Assembly: GCA_947624305.1 (NCBI GenBank)
Contig: CANQKC010000012.1
Span: 1 to 64,000 of the forward strand
Source: an uncultured Monoglobus sp.
Lineage (GTDB): Bacteria > Bacillota > Clostridia > Monoglobales > Monoglobaceae
Direction of reading: 5' to 3'
Length of the DNA: 64,000 nucleotides
The translations under genes and the position numbers were made by a program. The first letter of the stretch is position 1; each line of letters starts with the position of its first letter. Positions 47,428 to 56,452 of this stretch are shown here, in pieces. The notes below the pieces were generated by a model. That model saw nothing but the letters and a program-made list of their open reading frames with translations. It made no database searches and was not told the DNA's origin.

Positions 47428-48785
47428 TACGGTCTTATTCTGCCAATGTCTCTCGGGAAGGCCGTCACCGTTCTTATGTTGTCGCAGCCGAGCAGCTTCA
47501 TTGCGAGGCGCTCAAGGCCGATGCCGAGTCCGCCGTGCGGCGGCATACCGTATTTGTGCATCATCAGAAAATCGCTGAATTCCTCGGCGTCCATTCCGCG
47601 GGCGTTGATCTTGTCAAGCTGCGTCTGATAATCGTGTATCCTCTGGCCGCCGGTCGTAACCTCGGCTCCGTTCAGCAGCAGGTCAAAGCTCAGTGTGTAC
47701 TTCGGGTTCTCGGGATCATCCATAGCGTAAAACGGGCGCTTCTTTGAGGGATAGTGCGTCACGAACACCAGAGGCGAGCCGTATTCCTTCATGCAGTACT
47801 CGCCGATAAGCCGCTCCTCCTCGGGGTCAAGATCGTTGGGGTTCCTGAACTCGCGGTTATATTCCTTCGCGATTATCTCTTTGATCTCCATGAACTTAAA
47901 CACGGGGATCTGCGCCTCGCTTATGTCGGGCAGCTCAACGCCCAGAATATTCAGCTCGGGCGCGTATTCCTCTCTCAAATACTTATACATGTATTTCATG
48001 AACCGCGCCTCAACGGCCATAATATCCTCAAACGAGTCAATGAAGCCCATCTCAAGGTCAAGGCCCTCAAACTCGTTGATATGGCGCGTGGTGCTGTGCT
48101 TCTCGGCTCTGAACACCGGAGCCACCGTGAACACCTTTTTGAACACGCCGACCATGATCTGCTTATACATCTGGGGGCTCTGGTTGAGCAGCGCCTTGTC
48201 GCCGAAATAATCGACCTCGAACATATCCGCGCCGCCCTCGGCTCCCGCCGAAACGATTTTAGGCGGAACAAACTCGGTGAAGCCCTCGCCGTGCAGGAAG
48301 GTTCTGAATGAGTTGATAATTCCGTCCACGATCTTGATCGCGGCCCGCTCGCGGGGGTTCCTGAGAGACGCGGGTCTGTAATCGAGCTTTATATCAACAT
48401 TGCAGTTGAGCTTTCCCTTGTTGATAACAACGGGCAGAGGCGCCGCCGCGCCCGAAAGCCTCGTGATCTCCTCGATATGAATTTCAAAGCCTAGAGCGCT
48501 GCGCTGATCCTCAACCAGTTTTCCGCGCAGTCTCACGCTGTCCTCCTCGTGGAACTTGTTCACGGGCTCGCCGCCTTCGCCGGGCTCGTATACGCACTGA
48601 ACAAGGCACCTGGCTGTTCTGATCACAAAAAACGCAAATGATTTCATTGAGCGTATTCTGTGTATCATACCCTCGATCTCAACGGTGTCGCCGCTTTTTA
48701 TCTCGCCTTTTTCAAAGCCCTCTATAACTCTCTCTACATCATACTTGCCCGTGTAACGGGTTAAATCCAGAATTTCCATAATCAA
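47427..48785 (-). CDS. aspS: Archaeal-type aspartyl-tRNA synthetase (possibly non-discriminating)
   Basis: The 452-residue class II synthetase has an N-terminal OB-fold anticodon-binding domain (about 15-115) and a catalytic domain with motif 2 (FRAEKHSTTRHINEFEGLDLEMGF) and motif 3 (GIGLERLAMKLLG). The compact length, absence of the ~100-residue GAD insertion, and the ending TAFPRDIGRIRP place it with archaeal-type AspRS rather than standard bacterial AspRS. Such enzymes often charge tRNA-Asn with Asp for later amidation by GatCAB; that is inferred. The annotated TTG start lies 7 nt after AAAGG; an ATG two codons later is the alternative. Confidence 0.88.
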   Translation of the reverse strand: MIMEILDLTRYTGKYDVERVIEGFEKGEIKSGDTVEIEGMIHRIRSMKSFAFFVIRTARCLVQCVYEPGEGGEPVNKFHEEDSVRLRGKLVEDQRSALGFEIHIEEITRLSGAAAPLPVVINKGKLNCNVDIKLDYRPASLRNPRERAAIKIVDGIINSFRTFLHGEGFTEFVPPKIVSAGAEGGADMFEVDYFGDKALLNQSPQMYKQIMVGVFKKVFTVAPVFRAEKHSTTRHINEFEGLDLEMGFIDSFEDIMAVEARFMKYMYKYLREEYAPELNILGVELPDISEAQIPVFKFMEIKEIIAKEYNREFRNPNDLDPEEERLIGEYCMKEYGSPLVFVTHYPSKKRPFYAMDDPENPKYTLSFDLLLNGAEVTTGGQRIHDYQTQLDKINARGMDAEEFSDFLMMHKYGMPPHGGLGIGLERLAMKLLGCDNIRTVTAFPRDIGRIRP

Positions 48786-48845
48786 ATAACTACCTTTCCG
48801 CTTTTTATTTCTGTAATCGTCGGTTTAAGCCCGCGCAGGCGAAAG

Positions 48846-49190
48846 CTAAAACAGACCCGGTATATTCATGCCGCCGGTGAGGCTGCCCATCTGCGCCTCG
48901 CTGTCCTTTTCGGCCTTTCTCATAGCCTCGTTTACCGCGGCCAGGATCAGGTCTTGAAGCATTTCGATATCGTCGGGGTCAACGACCTCTTCCTTGAGAA
49001 CTATGTCAAGAAGCTCCTTCTTTCCGTTGACCGTGGCGGAAACAGCGCCGCCGCCCGCGTCAGCCGTGAAAGTCTTTGTCTCCATTTCCTCCTGCATTTT
49101 GAGCATCTGCTCCTGCATCTTCTGGGCCTGTTTTATCATCTGGTTCATGTTGCCCATGCCGCCCATTCTTCCGGGAAATCCTTTAGCCAT
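48846..49190 (-). CDS. YbaB/EbfC family nucleoid-associated protein
   Basis: The 114-residue protein has a Met/Gln-rich N-terminal stretch ([18 protein letters not shown]) and the EbfC fold ([20 protein letters not shown]). These small dimers bind DNA. It follows dnaX with only 3 bp between, the conserved dnaX-ybaB arrangement of bacteria; recR, commonly the third gene, is not found after it. Confidence 0.95.
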   Translation of the reverse strand: MAKGFPGRMGGMGNMNQMIKQAQKMQEQMLKMQEEMETKTFTADAGGGAVSATVNGKKELLDIVLKEEVVDPDDIEMLQDLILAAVNEAMRKAEKDSEAQMGSLTGGMNIPGLF

Positions 49191-49193
49191 TTT

Positions 49194-50804
49194 TTACTCT
49201 CCTTTTACTTTTATTATATCTCCGTAAATTTCCTTTTTATTAACTATATCCATGATCGAAGCGCCCGGCCCGCTCTCGGTCTGCTCTCCGAAAACGACCT
49301 TCGCGGTCAGCGTCTCGCCCGCAATGCTTGAAAACAGATCAGACAAGTATTTAAGGCCGTTGACCGTGGCGATCGTCTTGTACGCGAACTCGGTCGCGAC
49401 TCTGACTGTGACAACGTGCCCGTCCCTGACCGCCTCCGACTTGTGCAGACACATAAACAGCTTTTTGCTGCTCTTTTTAACCGCGTCCATGACCTCGGGC
49501 CAGAGGTTCCAGCCGCTTCCCGCAGCCTGCGGTTTTTTCGCGGTCTCGGGTTTGTCATAAGCCTCCGGCTTATTGTCAGACTTCGGTTTTTCTGCCGCGG
49601 CGGGCGCAACTTGATCGTCTGCGTTTGATAACGGACGCGCGGCGGCTCCGCCGGTTCTGATTATATTTTCAAGCTTGTCAATTCTCGCCGAAAGCGCCTC
49701 AAACTCGCTGCTGTATTCGGGCTTGATAAGCTTGATTATCGCGATCTCCGCGGCTGTCCTCGGCGCGGACATTGACTTCGCCCGCCCGTGGTACTCGCTC
49801 ATTACCGTTATTCCGTAAATCAGCCGCTCCGGCGTAAAAAGCTCCGCCTGCTTTTGATAACGCCCGATCATCTCGGGCGACTTTTCGATAACCCGACCCG
49901 GGTCGGCGCACTCCTTGCAAAGCAGCAGTGCGCGCAAGTGGTCGATAAAATCCTCAAAAAATGTGAGCGGATCCTTTCCCGCGTTTAAAAAGCCGTCAAG
50001 CTCCGATATTGCCTCGGCCGTTTTCCCCTCCGCCGCGAAGCCCGCGATCGAAAACAGAACGGACTCGTCAACGATGCCGACGATCTCGGAAACGTTAGCG
50101 CGCCTCAGCTCGCCTCCAAAGGACGAGCAGCGGTCAAGAATGCTCAGCGCGTCGCGCATTGAGCCGTCGCCGAGCTCCGCGATAAGCTCTAAGGCGTCCT
50201 CGGTGGCGTTTATATTCTCCGCGGCGGCTATCTTTTTAAGCCTCGCCGCGATCGCGTCATTGCTTATCCGCCTGAAATCATATCTTCGGCAGCGCGACAG
50301 AATGGTTTGAGGTATCTTCTGGGGCTCCGTGGTCGCGAGAATGAAAAGAGCGTGCCCGGGCGGCTCCTCAAGAGTCTTGAGCAAGGCGTTGAACGCCTGA
50401 ATGGTGAGCATATGCACCTCGTCGATGATATACACCTTGTATTTGCAGCCCGCGGGGGTATATATTACCTCCTCGCGCAGATTGCGTATCGCCTCAACGC
50501 CGTTGTTGCTTGCGGCGTCCATCTCATACACGTCCATGATCCTGCCGTCCAGAATAGAGCGGCAGGTCTCGCACTCGTTGCACGGCTCTCCGTTCACGGG
50601 GTTTTCACAGTTGACGGCCCGCGAGAATATCTTGGCGGTCGAGGTCTTTCCGGTGCCGCGCGTTCCGCAGAAAAGATAGGCGTGGCCGATCTTGCCGGTG
50701 ATAAGCTCGTTTTTGAGCGTGGTCGTTATATGCTCCTGACCAACGACATCGTCAAAGGTCATGGGGCGCCACTTTCTGTAAAGCGCCTGATATTTTGCCG
50801 ACAT
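49194..50804 (-). CDS. dnaX: DNA polymerase III subunits gamma and tau
   Basis: The 536-residue clamp-loader ATPase begins with AAA+ domain motifs FCGTRGTGKTST (Walker A) and YIIDEVHMLT (Walker B), a zinc-binding set CENPVNGEPCNECETC, and SRC-type arginine finger (SRCRRYDFRR). After about residue 365 comes a Lys/Pro-rich linker, then a C-terminal domain III-like region (YLSDLFSSIAGETLTAKVVF). It loads the sliding clamp at the replication fork. GAGGTGAGGG precedes the ATG. Confidence 0.97.
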   Translation of the reverse strand: MSAKYQALYRKWRPMTFDDVVGQEHITTTLKNELITGKIGHAYLFCGTRGTGKTSTAKIFSRAVNCENPVNGEPCNECETCRSILDGRIMDVYEMDAASNNGVEAIRNLREEVIYTPAGCKYKVYIIDEVHMLTIQAFNALLKTLEEPPGHALFILATTEPQKIPQTILSRCRRYDFRRISNDAIAARLKKIAAAENINATEDALELIAELGDGSMRDALSILDRCSSFGGELRRANVSEIVGIVDESVLFSIAGFAAEGKTAEAISELDGFLNAGKDPLTFFEDFIDHLRALLLCKECADPGRVIEKSPEMIGRYQKQAELFTPERLIYGITVMSEYHGRAKSMSAPRTAAEIAIIKLIKPEYSSEFEALSARIDKLENIIRTGGAAARPLSNADDQVAPAAAEKPKSDNKPEAYDKPETAKKPQAAGSGWNLWPEVMDAVKKSSKKLFMCLHKSEAVRDGHVVTVRVATEFAYKTIATVNGLKYLSDLFSSIAGETLTAKVVFGEQTESGPGASIMDIVNKKEIYGDIIKVKGE

Positions 50805-50846
50805 AAGCCCTCACCTCTTTAATCGCGAATAATTTTAAATAAAAAA

Positions 50847-51119
50847 GTCATGTGCTTGCGTTCGAAACAGCTCTACAAGCGTTACTCACACAGTTAGCTC
50901 GGATTTAGCGCCCTCACGGCACATCGGAGTAACTGCTTATCGCTGCTGCGTTCCCGCCCTGACGAGGTTCACAGGTTCCGATTGCGTAAGACCAAACCGT
51001 CAACACCACTTATGCGAGGCAGACCAAACAAAGATGTTCCTCAGACGCAAGTTTTCATCCCCTCTGCAGCGGATTGAGGGTTACAAGGCACCGCTAACGC
51101 CCCGATTTAACATGACTTG
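50847..51119 (-). ncRNA. ffs: Signal recognition particle RNA, large Firmicutes type
   Basis: This minus-strand transcript of about 273 nt has the conserved SRP core GTCAGGGCGGGAACGCAGCA (S-domain loop) and complementary ends (AAGTCATG / CATGACTT). It is long enough for an Alu domain, as in Bacillus/Clostridium scRNA. A promoter starts just before its 5' end and T6 follows its 3' end. With Ffh it targets nascent membrane proteins. It lies upstream of dnaX, as in many Firmicutes. Confidence 0.95.
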
Positions 51120-51122
51120 AAT

Positions 51123-51151
51123 ATTTTAACACAAATTTCGGAACGGGTCAA
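51123..51151 (-). promoter_or_regulatory. Promoter of the SRP RNA
   Basis: Minus-strand TTGACC, 17 bp, TAAAAT, ending 4 bp before the RNA 5' end. Confidence 0.75.
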
Positions 51152-51221
51152 TAGTTTTTTATATTTTTTTGAGCAAATCATTTTTACACGGTTCAGCCGC
51201 GATAGGTTGCGATTTGTAACA

Positions 51222-52574
51222 TCAGATCTGTATTTTTACCCATTTTCCCGCCTTGAACCTTATCGCCGCGAATATGTATCTCGCCACTTGATCGCCGACG
51301 ACGCCCATCCATATTCCCGCGATTCCCAAGCCGAAAGTATAGCCGAACAGATACGAGACAGCGGTTCTGATAATAGTGACGCTCACGGTCGAGGCGAGCG
51401 CGGTGTAAAGCGTGTCGCCCGCGCCGCGCAGACAGCCCATATAGATTACCTGCCTGATCTGGAACAGCACAACGACGATTATTATATGCATTATCGAGAT
51501 GCCTATGTCCACGATCTCAGGCTCCTTAAAGAACATGCGCATAAGCAGTCCCGCGCCGAAGAAGTAAATAACAGCCAAAACTATCGAGATCAGCCCGCCT
51601 ATCATCTGGCATGCGGAGCCGTATTCTTTCGCCTTGTCGGGCTTGTTCTCGCCGAGGCTCCTGCCGATAAGCGCGACCGCAGCCGACTGAAGACCGTCGC
51701 CGAACGAGAATGAGAGGCTCATTATGTTCATGCCCACCTGGTGCGCCGCCATTGCCGCGGTTCCTTGACCGGCCGCCATGATCGCGGTGGCCATAAAGCC
51801 CACGCGCATGAGCATTTGCTCAAAGAACACGCTGTAACCCACTCTTACCAGACTTTTCAGCGCGCTCAGCGTCGGACGGATCTTTTTTTTGATTATAAAA
51901 AGGATATTCAAAAAGCTTCCGGGCTTGCTGATCGAGATTATGCTCATAACCGCCGCAACGACCGTTCCGAGTACCGTGGCATAAGCCGCTCCGGCAATCT
52001 CGAGAGCGGGAAAGCCGAAATGGCCGTTGATCAGAAGATAGTTAAATATGATATTGATAGTGTTTGACGTTATATTGGTGCGCATGGTTATCCTGGTATT
52101 TCCGGCGCCGCGCTGCGCGGAGTTTATGCCCATCTGAATACAATTAAACACCATGCCGCCCATGATTATCCTGTAATATGTAACGGCGCTGTCATGCGTT
52201 TCGGGCAGCGAGCCGCAAAGCGTCATGATCTGCGGCGCGAAAATAACAAGCGCAGTGCTCAGCACCGCCGCCAGAGCCAATATCAAAATAAACGTGGTGA
52301 ATAAAATCGAATTGGCGTCCTCCCTCCGCTTTTCGCCGAACCTTCTGGCAACCAAGGCGGACACCGAAACATTGATCGCGATAAACACCGAAAGGCCCAA
52401 AAATTTCGGCTGGGTGGTAAGGCCGACCGCGGCCACCGCGTTTGCGCCCAGAGAGCTCACCATGAGCGAGTCCACAAGGCCCGCGAACGCGACAAAAAAC
52501 GACTCAATAATAGCCGGCACCGCGATCGCAAGCGCCGTTGTCACGGTTTTCTTTTCGTAATTAAACAACCTCAA
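51222..52574 (-). CDS. MATE-family efflux transporter
   Basis: This polytopic membrane protein has about 12 hydrophobic segments and internal two-fold symmetry (ALAIAVPAIIESFFVAFAGLVDSLMVSSLG in the first half). It belongs to the MATE/DinF-type sodium- or proton-driven multidrug exporters; the substrate is unknown. The track's start at 52622 lies inside the promoter of this gene, so translation must begin downstream. TTG at 52572-52574, after AAAGAGA, is my best guess (450 residues, normal length), but a nearby TTG or GTG is possible. Confidence 0.88.
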   Translation of the reverse strand: MRLFNYEKKTVTTALAIAVPAIIESFFVAFAGLVDSLMVSSLGANAVAAVGLTTQPKFLGLSVFIAINVSVSALVARRFGEKRREDANSILFTTFILILALAAVLSTALVIFAPQIMTLCGSLPETHDSAVTYYRIIMGGMVFNCIQMGINSAQRGAGNTRITMRTNITSNTINIIFNYLLINGHFGFPALEIAGAAYATVLGTVVAAVMSIISISKPGSFLNILFIIKKKIRPTLSALKSLVRVGYSVFFEQMLMRVGFMATAIMAAGQGTAAMAAHQVGMNIMSLSFSFGDGLQSAAVALIGRSLGENKPDKAKEYGSACQMIGGLISIVLAVIYFFGAGLLMRMFFKEPEIVDIGISIMHIIIVVVLFQIRQVIYMGCLRGAGDTLYTALASTVSVTIIRTAVSYLFGYTFGLGIAGIWMGVVGDQVARYIFAAIRFKAGKWVKIQI

Positions 52575-52610
52575 ATTAAATTTACATCTCTTTTCAATCA
52601 ATCTGTAATA

Positions 52611-52639
52611 ATTATAATACAAAAGCGCGGGATTGTCAA
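52611..52639 (-). promoter_or_regulatory. Promoter of the MATE gene
   Basis: Perfect minus-strand TTGACA, 17 bp, TATAAT, overlapping the hairpin at the end of trkH. It sets an upper limit for the MATE start codon. Confidence 0.85.
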
Positions 52640-52654
52640 ATAATTCCGCGCTTT
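52622..52654 (-). terminator. Hairpin after trkH, overlapping the MATE promoter
   Basis: AAAGCGCGG / CCGCGCTTT 9-bp stem with TTTTG beyond; the loop contains the -35 box of the MATE promoter. Confidence 0.6.
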
Positions 52655-52672
52655 ATAAGCTCCGCTTTTATA

Positions 52673-54148
52673 TTACTTAAATTTACGTCCCGGCACAATG
52701 CTTTTCCAGAACTCGGGGGCCAGAAGAATGAGCATCGGATAGAGCTCAAGTCTGCCCGCGAGCATATCGAAGATCATGATGTACTTCGGGAATGCCGAGA
52801 ACAGCGAGAAGCTTTCCGACGGGCCCGCTCCTCCCAGTCCTGGGCCGATATTGTTTATCGTCGCGGCGATCGCGGAAAAATTTGTCGTGAAGTCATATCC
52901 GTCTACCGAGATCAGCAGCACCGACGCGGCGAACAAAAACGCGTAGGCGCAGATAAACACGTTTATCGAGCGTATCGTCTCGGGCGCGACCGTCTTGCCC
53001 TCGCTCTTTATGTTGACCACGCGCTTGGGGTGGAAAAACAGCGTTATCTCCTTGCGCACCGTGCGGAACAGTGTCATGAAGCGCGAAACCTTTATTCCGC
53101 CGCCCGTGCTGCCCGCGCAGGCGCCCATGAACATCAGGCCGAGCAGTATCATAACCGCGAACTGCGGCCACAGCGCCTCGTAATTTAACGTTGAAAAACC
53201 CGTGGTCGTTATTATTGAGGCCACCTGGAAGAACACATGCCGCACCTTGTCGGCAAGGCCCATATCCGGCATTGAGCCGGTAATATAGAGCGACGCGGTG
53301 ATGACCGCGGTCGCGATCGCGATGATTATCAGATAATAACGCGCTTCCTCATGCGACGCGGCGGCGCGGAACTTTCTTCTGTACAGCAGGAAGTACACCG
53401 CGAAATTGACGCCGAAAAGCATCATAAACACGCCGACCACCCATTGGATATACGGCGAGTAGCCCGCCATACTGTCAGCTTTTATTCCAAAGCCTCCTGT
53501 GCCCGCCGTGCCGACCGCGGTAGTCACCGCGTCAAATATCGGCATGCGGCCGATGATAAGGAACAAAAACTCCGCGACGGTCAGCGCGATATATATCGCG
53601 TAAAGCACAAACGCCGTCTCCCTTACCTTTGGCAGCAGCTTGCTCACCGTGGGGCCGGGGCTTTCGGCCTTCATTATGTTCATATGCGAGCCGCCGGTCA
53701 TCGGCAGAAGCGCGAGCAGGAACACCAAAACGCCCATTCCGCCGATCCAGTGCGTAAAGCTGCGCCAGAACAGCGACGCGTGAGACAGGGCCTCAACATC
53801 ATCAAGAATGCTGGCGCCGGTGGTGGTGAAGCCCGAGACCGTCTCAAACAGCGCGTTTGTAAAGTTCGGTATATCGCCGTTTATAACAAACGGCATGCAG
53901 CCGAAAAGACTCATAACTATCCATGTCAGAGCCGTAACAGCAAAGCCTTCGCGGGTATAAAACGTCAGATTTTTAGGCTTTTTGAATATCGAGATCCCGC
54001 CTATCGCCACGCAGACCAAGGCCATGATCAAAAACGAATAGGCCTGGGGCTCGCCGTATATCATTCCCACCAGAAACGGCAAAAGCAGCAGCGCGCCCTC
54101 GATATTTAAGATCCAGCCCAAAATATATGTAACAGCCTTAAAATTCAA
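52673..54148 (-). CDS. trkH: Potassium uptake protein TrkH/KtrB family
   Basis: The 491-residue membrane channel subunit has four pore loops with the selectivity-filter glycine, e.g. VSGFTTTGASI, AVGTAGTGGFGI, IITTTGFSTLN and TINNIGPGLGG, and about ten membrane segments. It conducts K+ and is gated by the RCK protein encoded upstream. Start is TTG (54146-54148), 8 nt after GGGAGG. It follows trkA in the same direction. Confidence 0.95.
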   Translation of the reverse strand: MNFKAVTYILGWILNIEGALLLLPFLVGMIYGEPQAYSFLIMALVCVAIGGISIFKKPKNLTFYTREGFAVTALTWIVMSLFGCMPFVINGDIPNFTNALFETVSGFTTTGASILDDVEALSHASLFWRSFTHWIGGMGVLVFLLALLPMTGGSHMNIMKAESPGPTVSKLLPKVRETAFVLYAIYIALTVAEFLFLIIGRMPIFDAVTTAVGTAGTGGFGIKADSMAGYSPYIQWVVGVFMMLFGVNFAVYFLLYRRKFRAAASHEEARYYLIIIAIATAVITASLYITGSMPDMGLADKVRHVFFQVASIITTTGFSTLNYEALWPQFAVMILLGLMFMGACAGSTGGGIKVSRFMTLFRTVRKEITLFFHPKRVVNIKSEGKTVAPETIRSINVFICAYAFLFAASVLLISVDGYDFTTNFSAIAATINNIGPGLGGAGPSESFSLFSAFPKYIMIFDMLAGRLELYPMLILLAPEFWKSIVPGRKFK

Positions 54149-54167
54149 TTTTCAGTCCTCCCAACGT

Positions 54168-54190
54168 AGTGATCAGCGATTATTGAATAG
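54168..54190 (+). repeat. Dispersed 23-nt repeat, copy 2
   Basis: AGTGATCAGCGATTATTGAATAG, similar to copies at 19966-19988 (minus) and 62335-62357 (plus). It lies in the 111-bp gap between trkA and trkH, which otherwise holds nothing obvious. Confidence 0.6.
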
Positions 54191-54259
54191 ATAATACGCG
54201 AATAAAGACGGCGATAAACATCAGGTTTTCCGCCCGCGCTCATTGGTATGTCTTGCTCA

Positions 54260-55663
54260 TCACTCGAAAATTTCCTCTATGCTGCTAAGACCCTTGCGAG
54301 TGGTAACGACTGTCACCGCGTCGCCCGGCTGCAGCGCGTCGTTTCCTCCGGGAATGAACGCTTTTCCGTCTCTGTAAATACAGGCCACGAGAAGGTCGCT
54401 TTTTAATTTAAGCTTCTTAAGCGGCTTTGAGGTGTGCTTAAGCTCGTCGTGCACGTTAAACTCTATAGCCTCAACCCTGTCGTTTGACAAATTATAAAGC
54501 GTGATAATATCGCTGCCCAGCGATTTCTTTTTGGCGCGGACATACTTGATTATCGTCTCGGCGGTCATGCGCCTCGGATAAACGACGCTGCCCAGCTCAA
54601 GCTCATTGATAACGCTTGAAAAATTAATGTGGTTGACCTTTGTTATCGCCTTGATACCGGGCGAGACCTTCATACCGTAGAGCGAAAGCAGCACGTTTTC
54701 CTCGTCAATTCCGGTCAGCGGTATAAGCGCGCCGGCGCTCGCCAGATCCTCCTGACTAAGCAGGGTCTCGTCGGTTCCGTTTCCGTTAACGATAACAACG
54801 TCGTCCGGCAGCAGCGTGCTGAGTTCTTCGCAGCGCGCGGGATTGATCTCGATGATCTTGACCTGCATTCCCGCGCGGGACAGGATCCGCGCCAGATAAA
54901 ACGAGGTTTTTCCGCCGCCGATGATCATCGCCGAGTTAACGTCTCTCGTTTCAACGTTTATCTTTTTGAAAAAGGCGAACGCGTCACGCGGGGTCGCGAT
55001 AAACGATATAATGTCGCCCGACCGCAGCTCAAAGCTGCCGTTGGGGATAGCGATCATATCGCCGCGCTCGACAACGCAGATGAGAATATTAAAATCCTTG
55101 TTGTTCTGGAAACTCGAAAGCCTCATGCCGTCAAGGTAATTGTCGGCGGGTATCTTGAACCTGATAAGCTCCGCCGAGCCCTTGGCGAACGAGTTGACCG
55201 AGATCGCCAGCGGGAAATGCAAAATTCTTGAGATCTCCCGCGCCGCCTCGAGCTCGGGATTGATGATTATCGAAATCCCCAGCTTGTCGCGCAGATACGC
55301 AAGCTCGTCGCTATAGTCGGGATCGCGCACTCTGGCGACCGCGGTGCAGTCGCCCACCTTTTTGGCGAGTGTGCAGCAAAGCAGATTGAGCTCGTCGCTG
55401 TCGGTCACGGCGATTATCAGGTCGGCGCTCTCAACGCCCGCCTCAATCAGCGTTCCGTAGCTCGAGCCGTTGCCCACAACGCCCATAATGTCGTAGGTCT
55501 CCGCCAGCTTTTCAACGACTTCGCGGTTCTTGTCAACGACCGTAACGTCGCAGCCTTCCTCGGTCAGCTTTCCCGCTATGGTGGAGCCGACCTTTCCGGT
55601 GCCGACAATAATGATTTTAAGTGTCTTAGACTTGTTTCCTCTGAATTTGTTTAGAATAGACAT
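54260..55663 (-). CDS. trkA: Trk potassium transport NAD-binding protein TrkA
   Basis: The 467-residue cytoplasmic regulator has two RCK modules, each with an NAD(H)-binding Rossmann domain (IIIVGTGKVGSTIAGKL near 20; MIIGGGKTSFYLARIL near 240) and a TrkA_C domain. It gates the TrkH channel in response to nucleotides. I use the ATG at 55661-55663 (MSILNKF), 7 nt after GGGAGG, instead of the track's TTG at 55678. Confidence 0.95.
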   Translation of the reverse strand: MSILNKFRGNKSKTLKIIIVGTGKVGSTIAGKLTEEGCDVTVVDKNREVVEKLAETYDIMGVVGNGSSYGTLIEAGVESADLIIAVTDSDELNLLCCTLAKKVGDCTAVARVRDPDYSDELAYLRDKLGISIIINPELEAAREISRILHFPLAISVNSFAKGSAELIRFKIPADNYLDGMRLSSFQNNKDFNILICVVERGDMIAIPNGSFELRSGDIISFIATPRDAFAFFKKINVETRDVNSAMIIGGGKTSFYLARILSRAGMQVKIIEINPARCEELSTLLPDDVVIVNGNGTDETLLSQEDLASAGALIPLTGIDEENVLLSLYGMKVSPGIKAITKVNHINFSSVINELELGSVVYPRRMTAETIIKYVRAKKKSLGSDIITLYNLSNDRVEAIEFNVHDELKHTSKPLKKLKLKSDLLVACIYRDGKAFIPGGNDALQPGDAVTVVTTRKGLSSIEEIFE

Positions 55664-55707
55664 AAACATTCCTCCCAAAATGCCGCAATTCTAATATCAA
55701 TAATATT

Positions 55708-55736
55708 ATTTTACCATATATTGTTTTAAATATCAA
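55708..55736 (-). promoter_or_regulatory. Promoter of trkAH
   Basis: Minus-strand TTGATA, 17 bp, TAAAAT, 45 bp before the trkA ATG. Confidence 0.65.
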
Positions 55737-55759
55737 CATTTTCTTTTAAAAATTATAAG

Positions 55760-55788
55760 TTGACAAACCGGGGCCTGTTTTATATAAT
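55760..55788 (+). promoter_or_regulatory. Promoter of the 129-aa unknown gene
   Basis: Perfect plus-strand TTGACA, 17 bp, TATAAT, 31 bp before the ATG. It overlaps the upstream in-frame codons of the longer ORF. Confidence 0.85.
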
Positions 55789-55819
55789 TTTTGTAGTATC
55801 AAAAAAAGAGGGATTGTTC

Positions 55820-56209
55820 ATGAAGATCATAAAATTCTATGGCAGCGACGAAAACAAAAAAGATTTTTTAAATAGCGGCGAGCCGCTTATGGCGGTAATT
55901 TCCCATGACTGCTCACACGCCGTGGTGTCATTGCTTGACGAGGGCTGCGAACACCACATACTTTTGGCGAAGGCCCTTGACAAATATAACATTGACGAAT
56001 ATTTCAGAATAATTTTTGACAGTGACGGCTGTGACTGGACATTTGTGTGCCCGCCCGATTATAAAAACATATCAAACAAGGAAAGGCGGATCACACGATT
56101 TTACGCGGACGGAGTTGACGCGATAACAGAATTTTTAAAAAGCGTCGGCTATGATGTTCCGATTGAGATCCCCCGCCGTTACCGGCGGCACATTGATTAC
56201 CTTAAATAA
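55820..56209 (+). CDS. Hypothetical protein, unknown function
   Basis: This 129-residue soluble protein (MKIIKFYGSDENKKDF at the start) is not one I recognise. It has no signal peptide or membrane segment. It contains a moderately conserved-looking HDCSHAVVSLLDEGCEHH block with His and Cys residues that could bind a metal, and a basic C-terminus (PRRYRRHIDYLK). The chosen ATG has GAGGGA 7 nt upstream; the track's earlier start overlaps the promoter. It has its own perfect promoter and a strong terminator, so it is a real, probably well expressed single gene. Confidence 0.75.
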   Translation: MKIIKFYGSDENKKDFLNSGEPLMAVISHDCSHAVVSLLDEGCEHHILLAKALDKYNIDEYFRIIFDSDGCDWTFVCPPDYKNISNKERRITRFYADGVDAITEFLKSVGYDVPIEIPRRYRRHIDYLK

Positions 56210-56213
56210 CATA

Positions 56214-56248
56214 AACAACGGCGGCTTTTATAAAAAGCCGCCGTTGTT
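56214..56248. terminator. Bidirectional terminator: unknown gene and tRNA cluster
   Basis: A 16-bp perfect stem AACAACGGCGGCTTTT / AAAAGCCGCCGTTGTT with a 3-nt loop. It ends one base before the tRNA-Cys 3' CCA. Confidence 0.8.
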
Positions 56249-56249
56249 T

Positions 56250-56324
56250 TGGAGGCGCCACCCAGATTTGAACTGGGGCGTAAAGCTGTTGCAGAGCTCT
56301 GCCTTACCACTTGGCTATGGCGCC
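56250..56324 (-). tRNA. tRNA-Cys (anticodon GCA)
   Basis: Minus strand, 75 nt; acceptor GGCGCC pairs with GGCGCC, encoded CCA, loop CTGCAAC gives GCA. Last of the six-gene cluster. Confidence 0.96.
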
Positions 56325-56339
56325 CTATAAATAAAGTAT

Positions 56340-56371
56340 GATAAAAGACGCAAAAGTATGCGTCTTTTATC
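56340..56371. terminator. Hairpin between tRNA-Cys and tRNA-Gly
   Basis: A 13-bp perfect stem GATAAAAGACGCA / TGCGTCTTTTATC with a 6-nt loop and only a weak T-rich tail. It may be a partial terminator or a processing signal inside the tRNA transcript. Confidence 0.5.
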
Positions 56372-56374
56372 AAT

Positions 56375-56449
56375 TGGAGCGGAAGACGAGATTCGAACTC
56401 GCGACGTTCACCTTGGCAAGGTGACGCTCTACCACTGAGCCACTCCCGC
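56375..56449 (-). tRNA. tRNA-Gly (anticodon GCC)
   Basis: Minus strand, 75 nt, starts GCGGGAG, encoded CCA, loop TTGCCAA gives GCC. Confidence 0.96.
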
Positions 56450-56452
56450 AAA

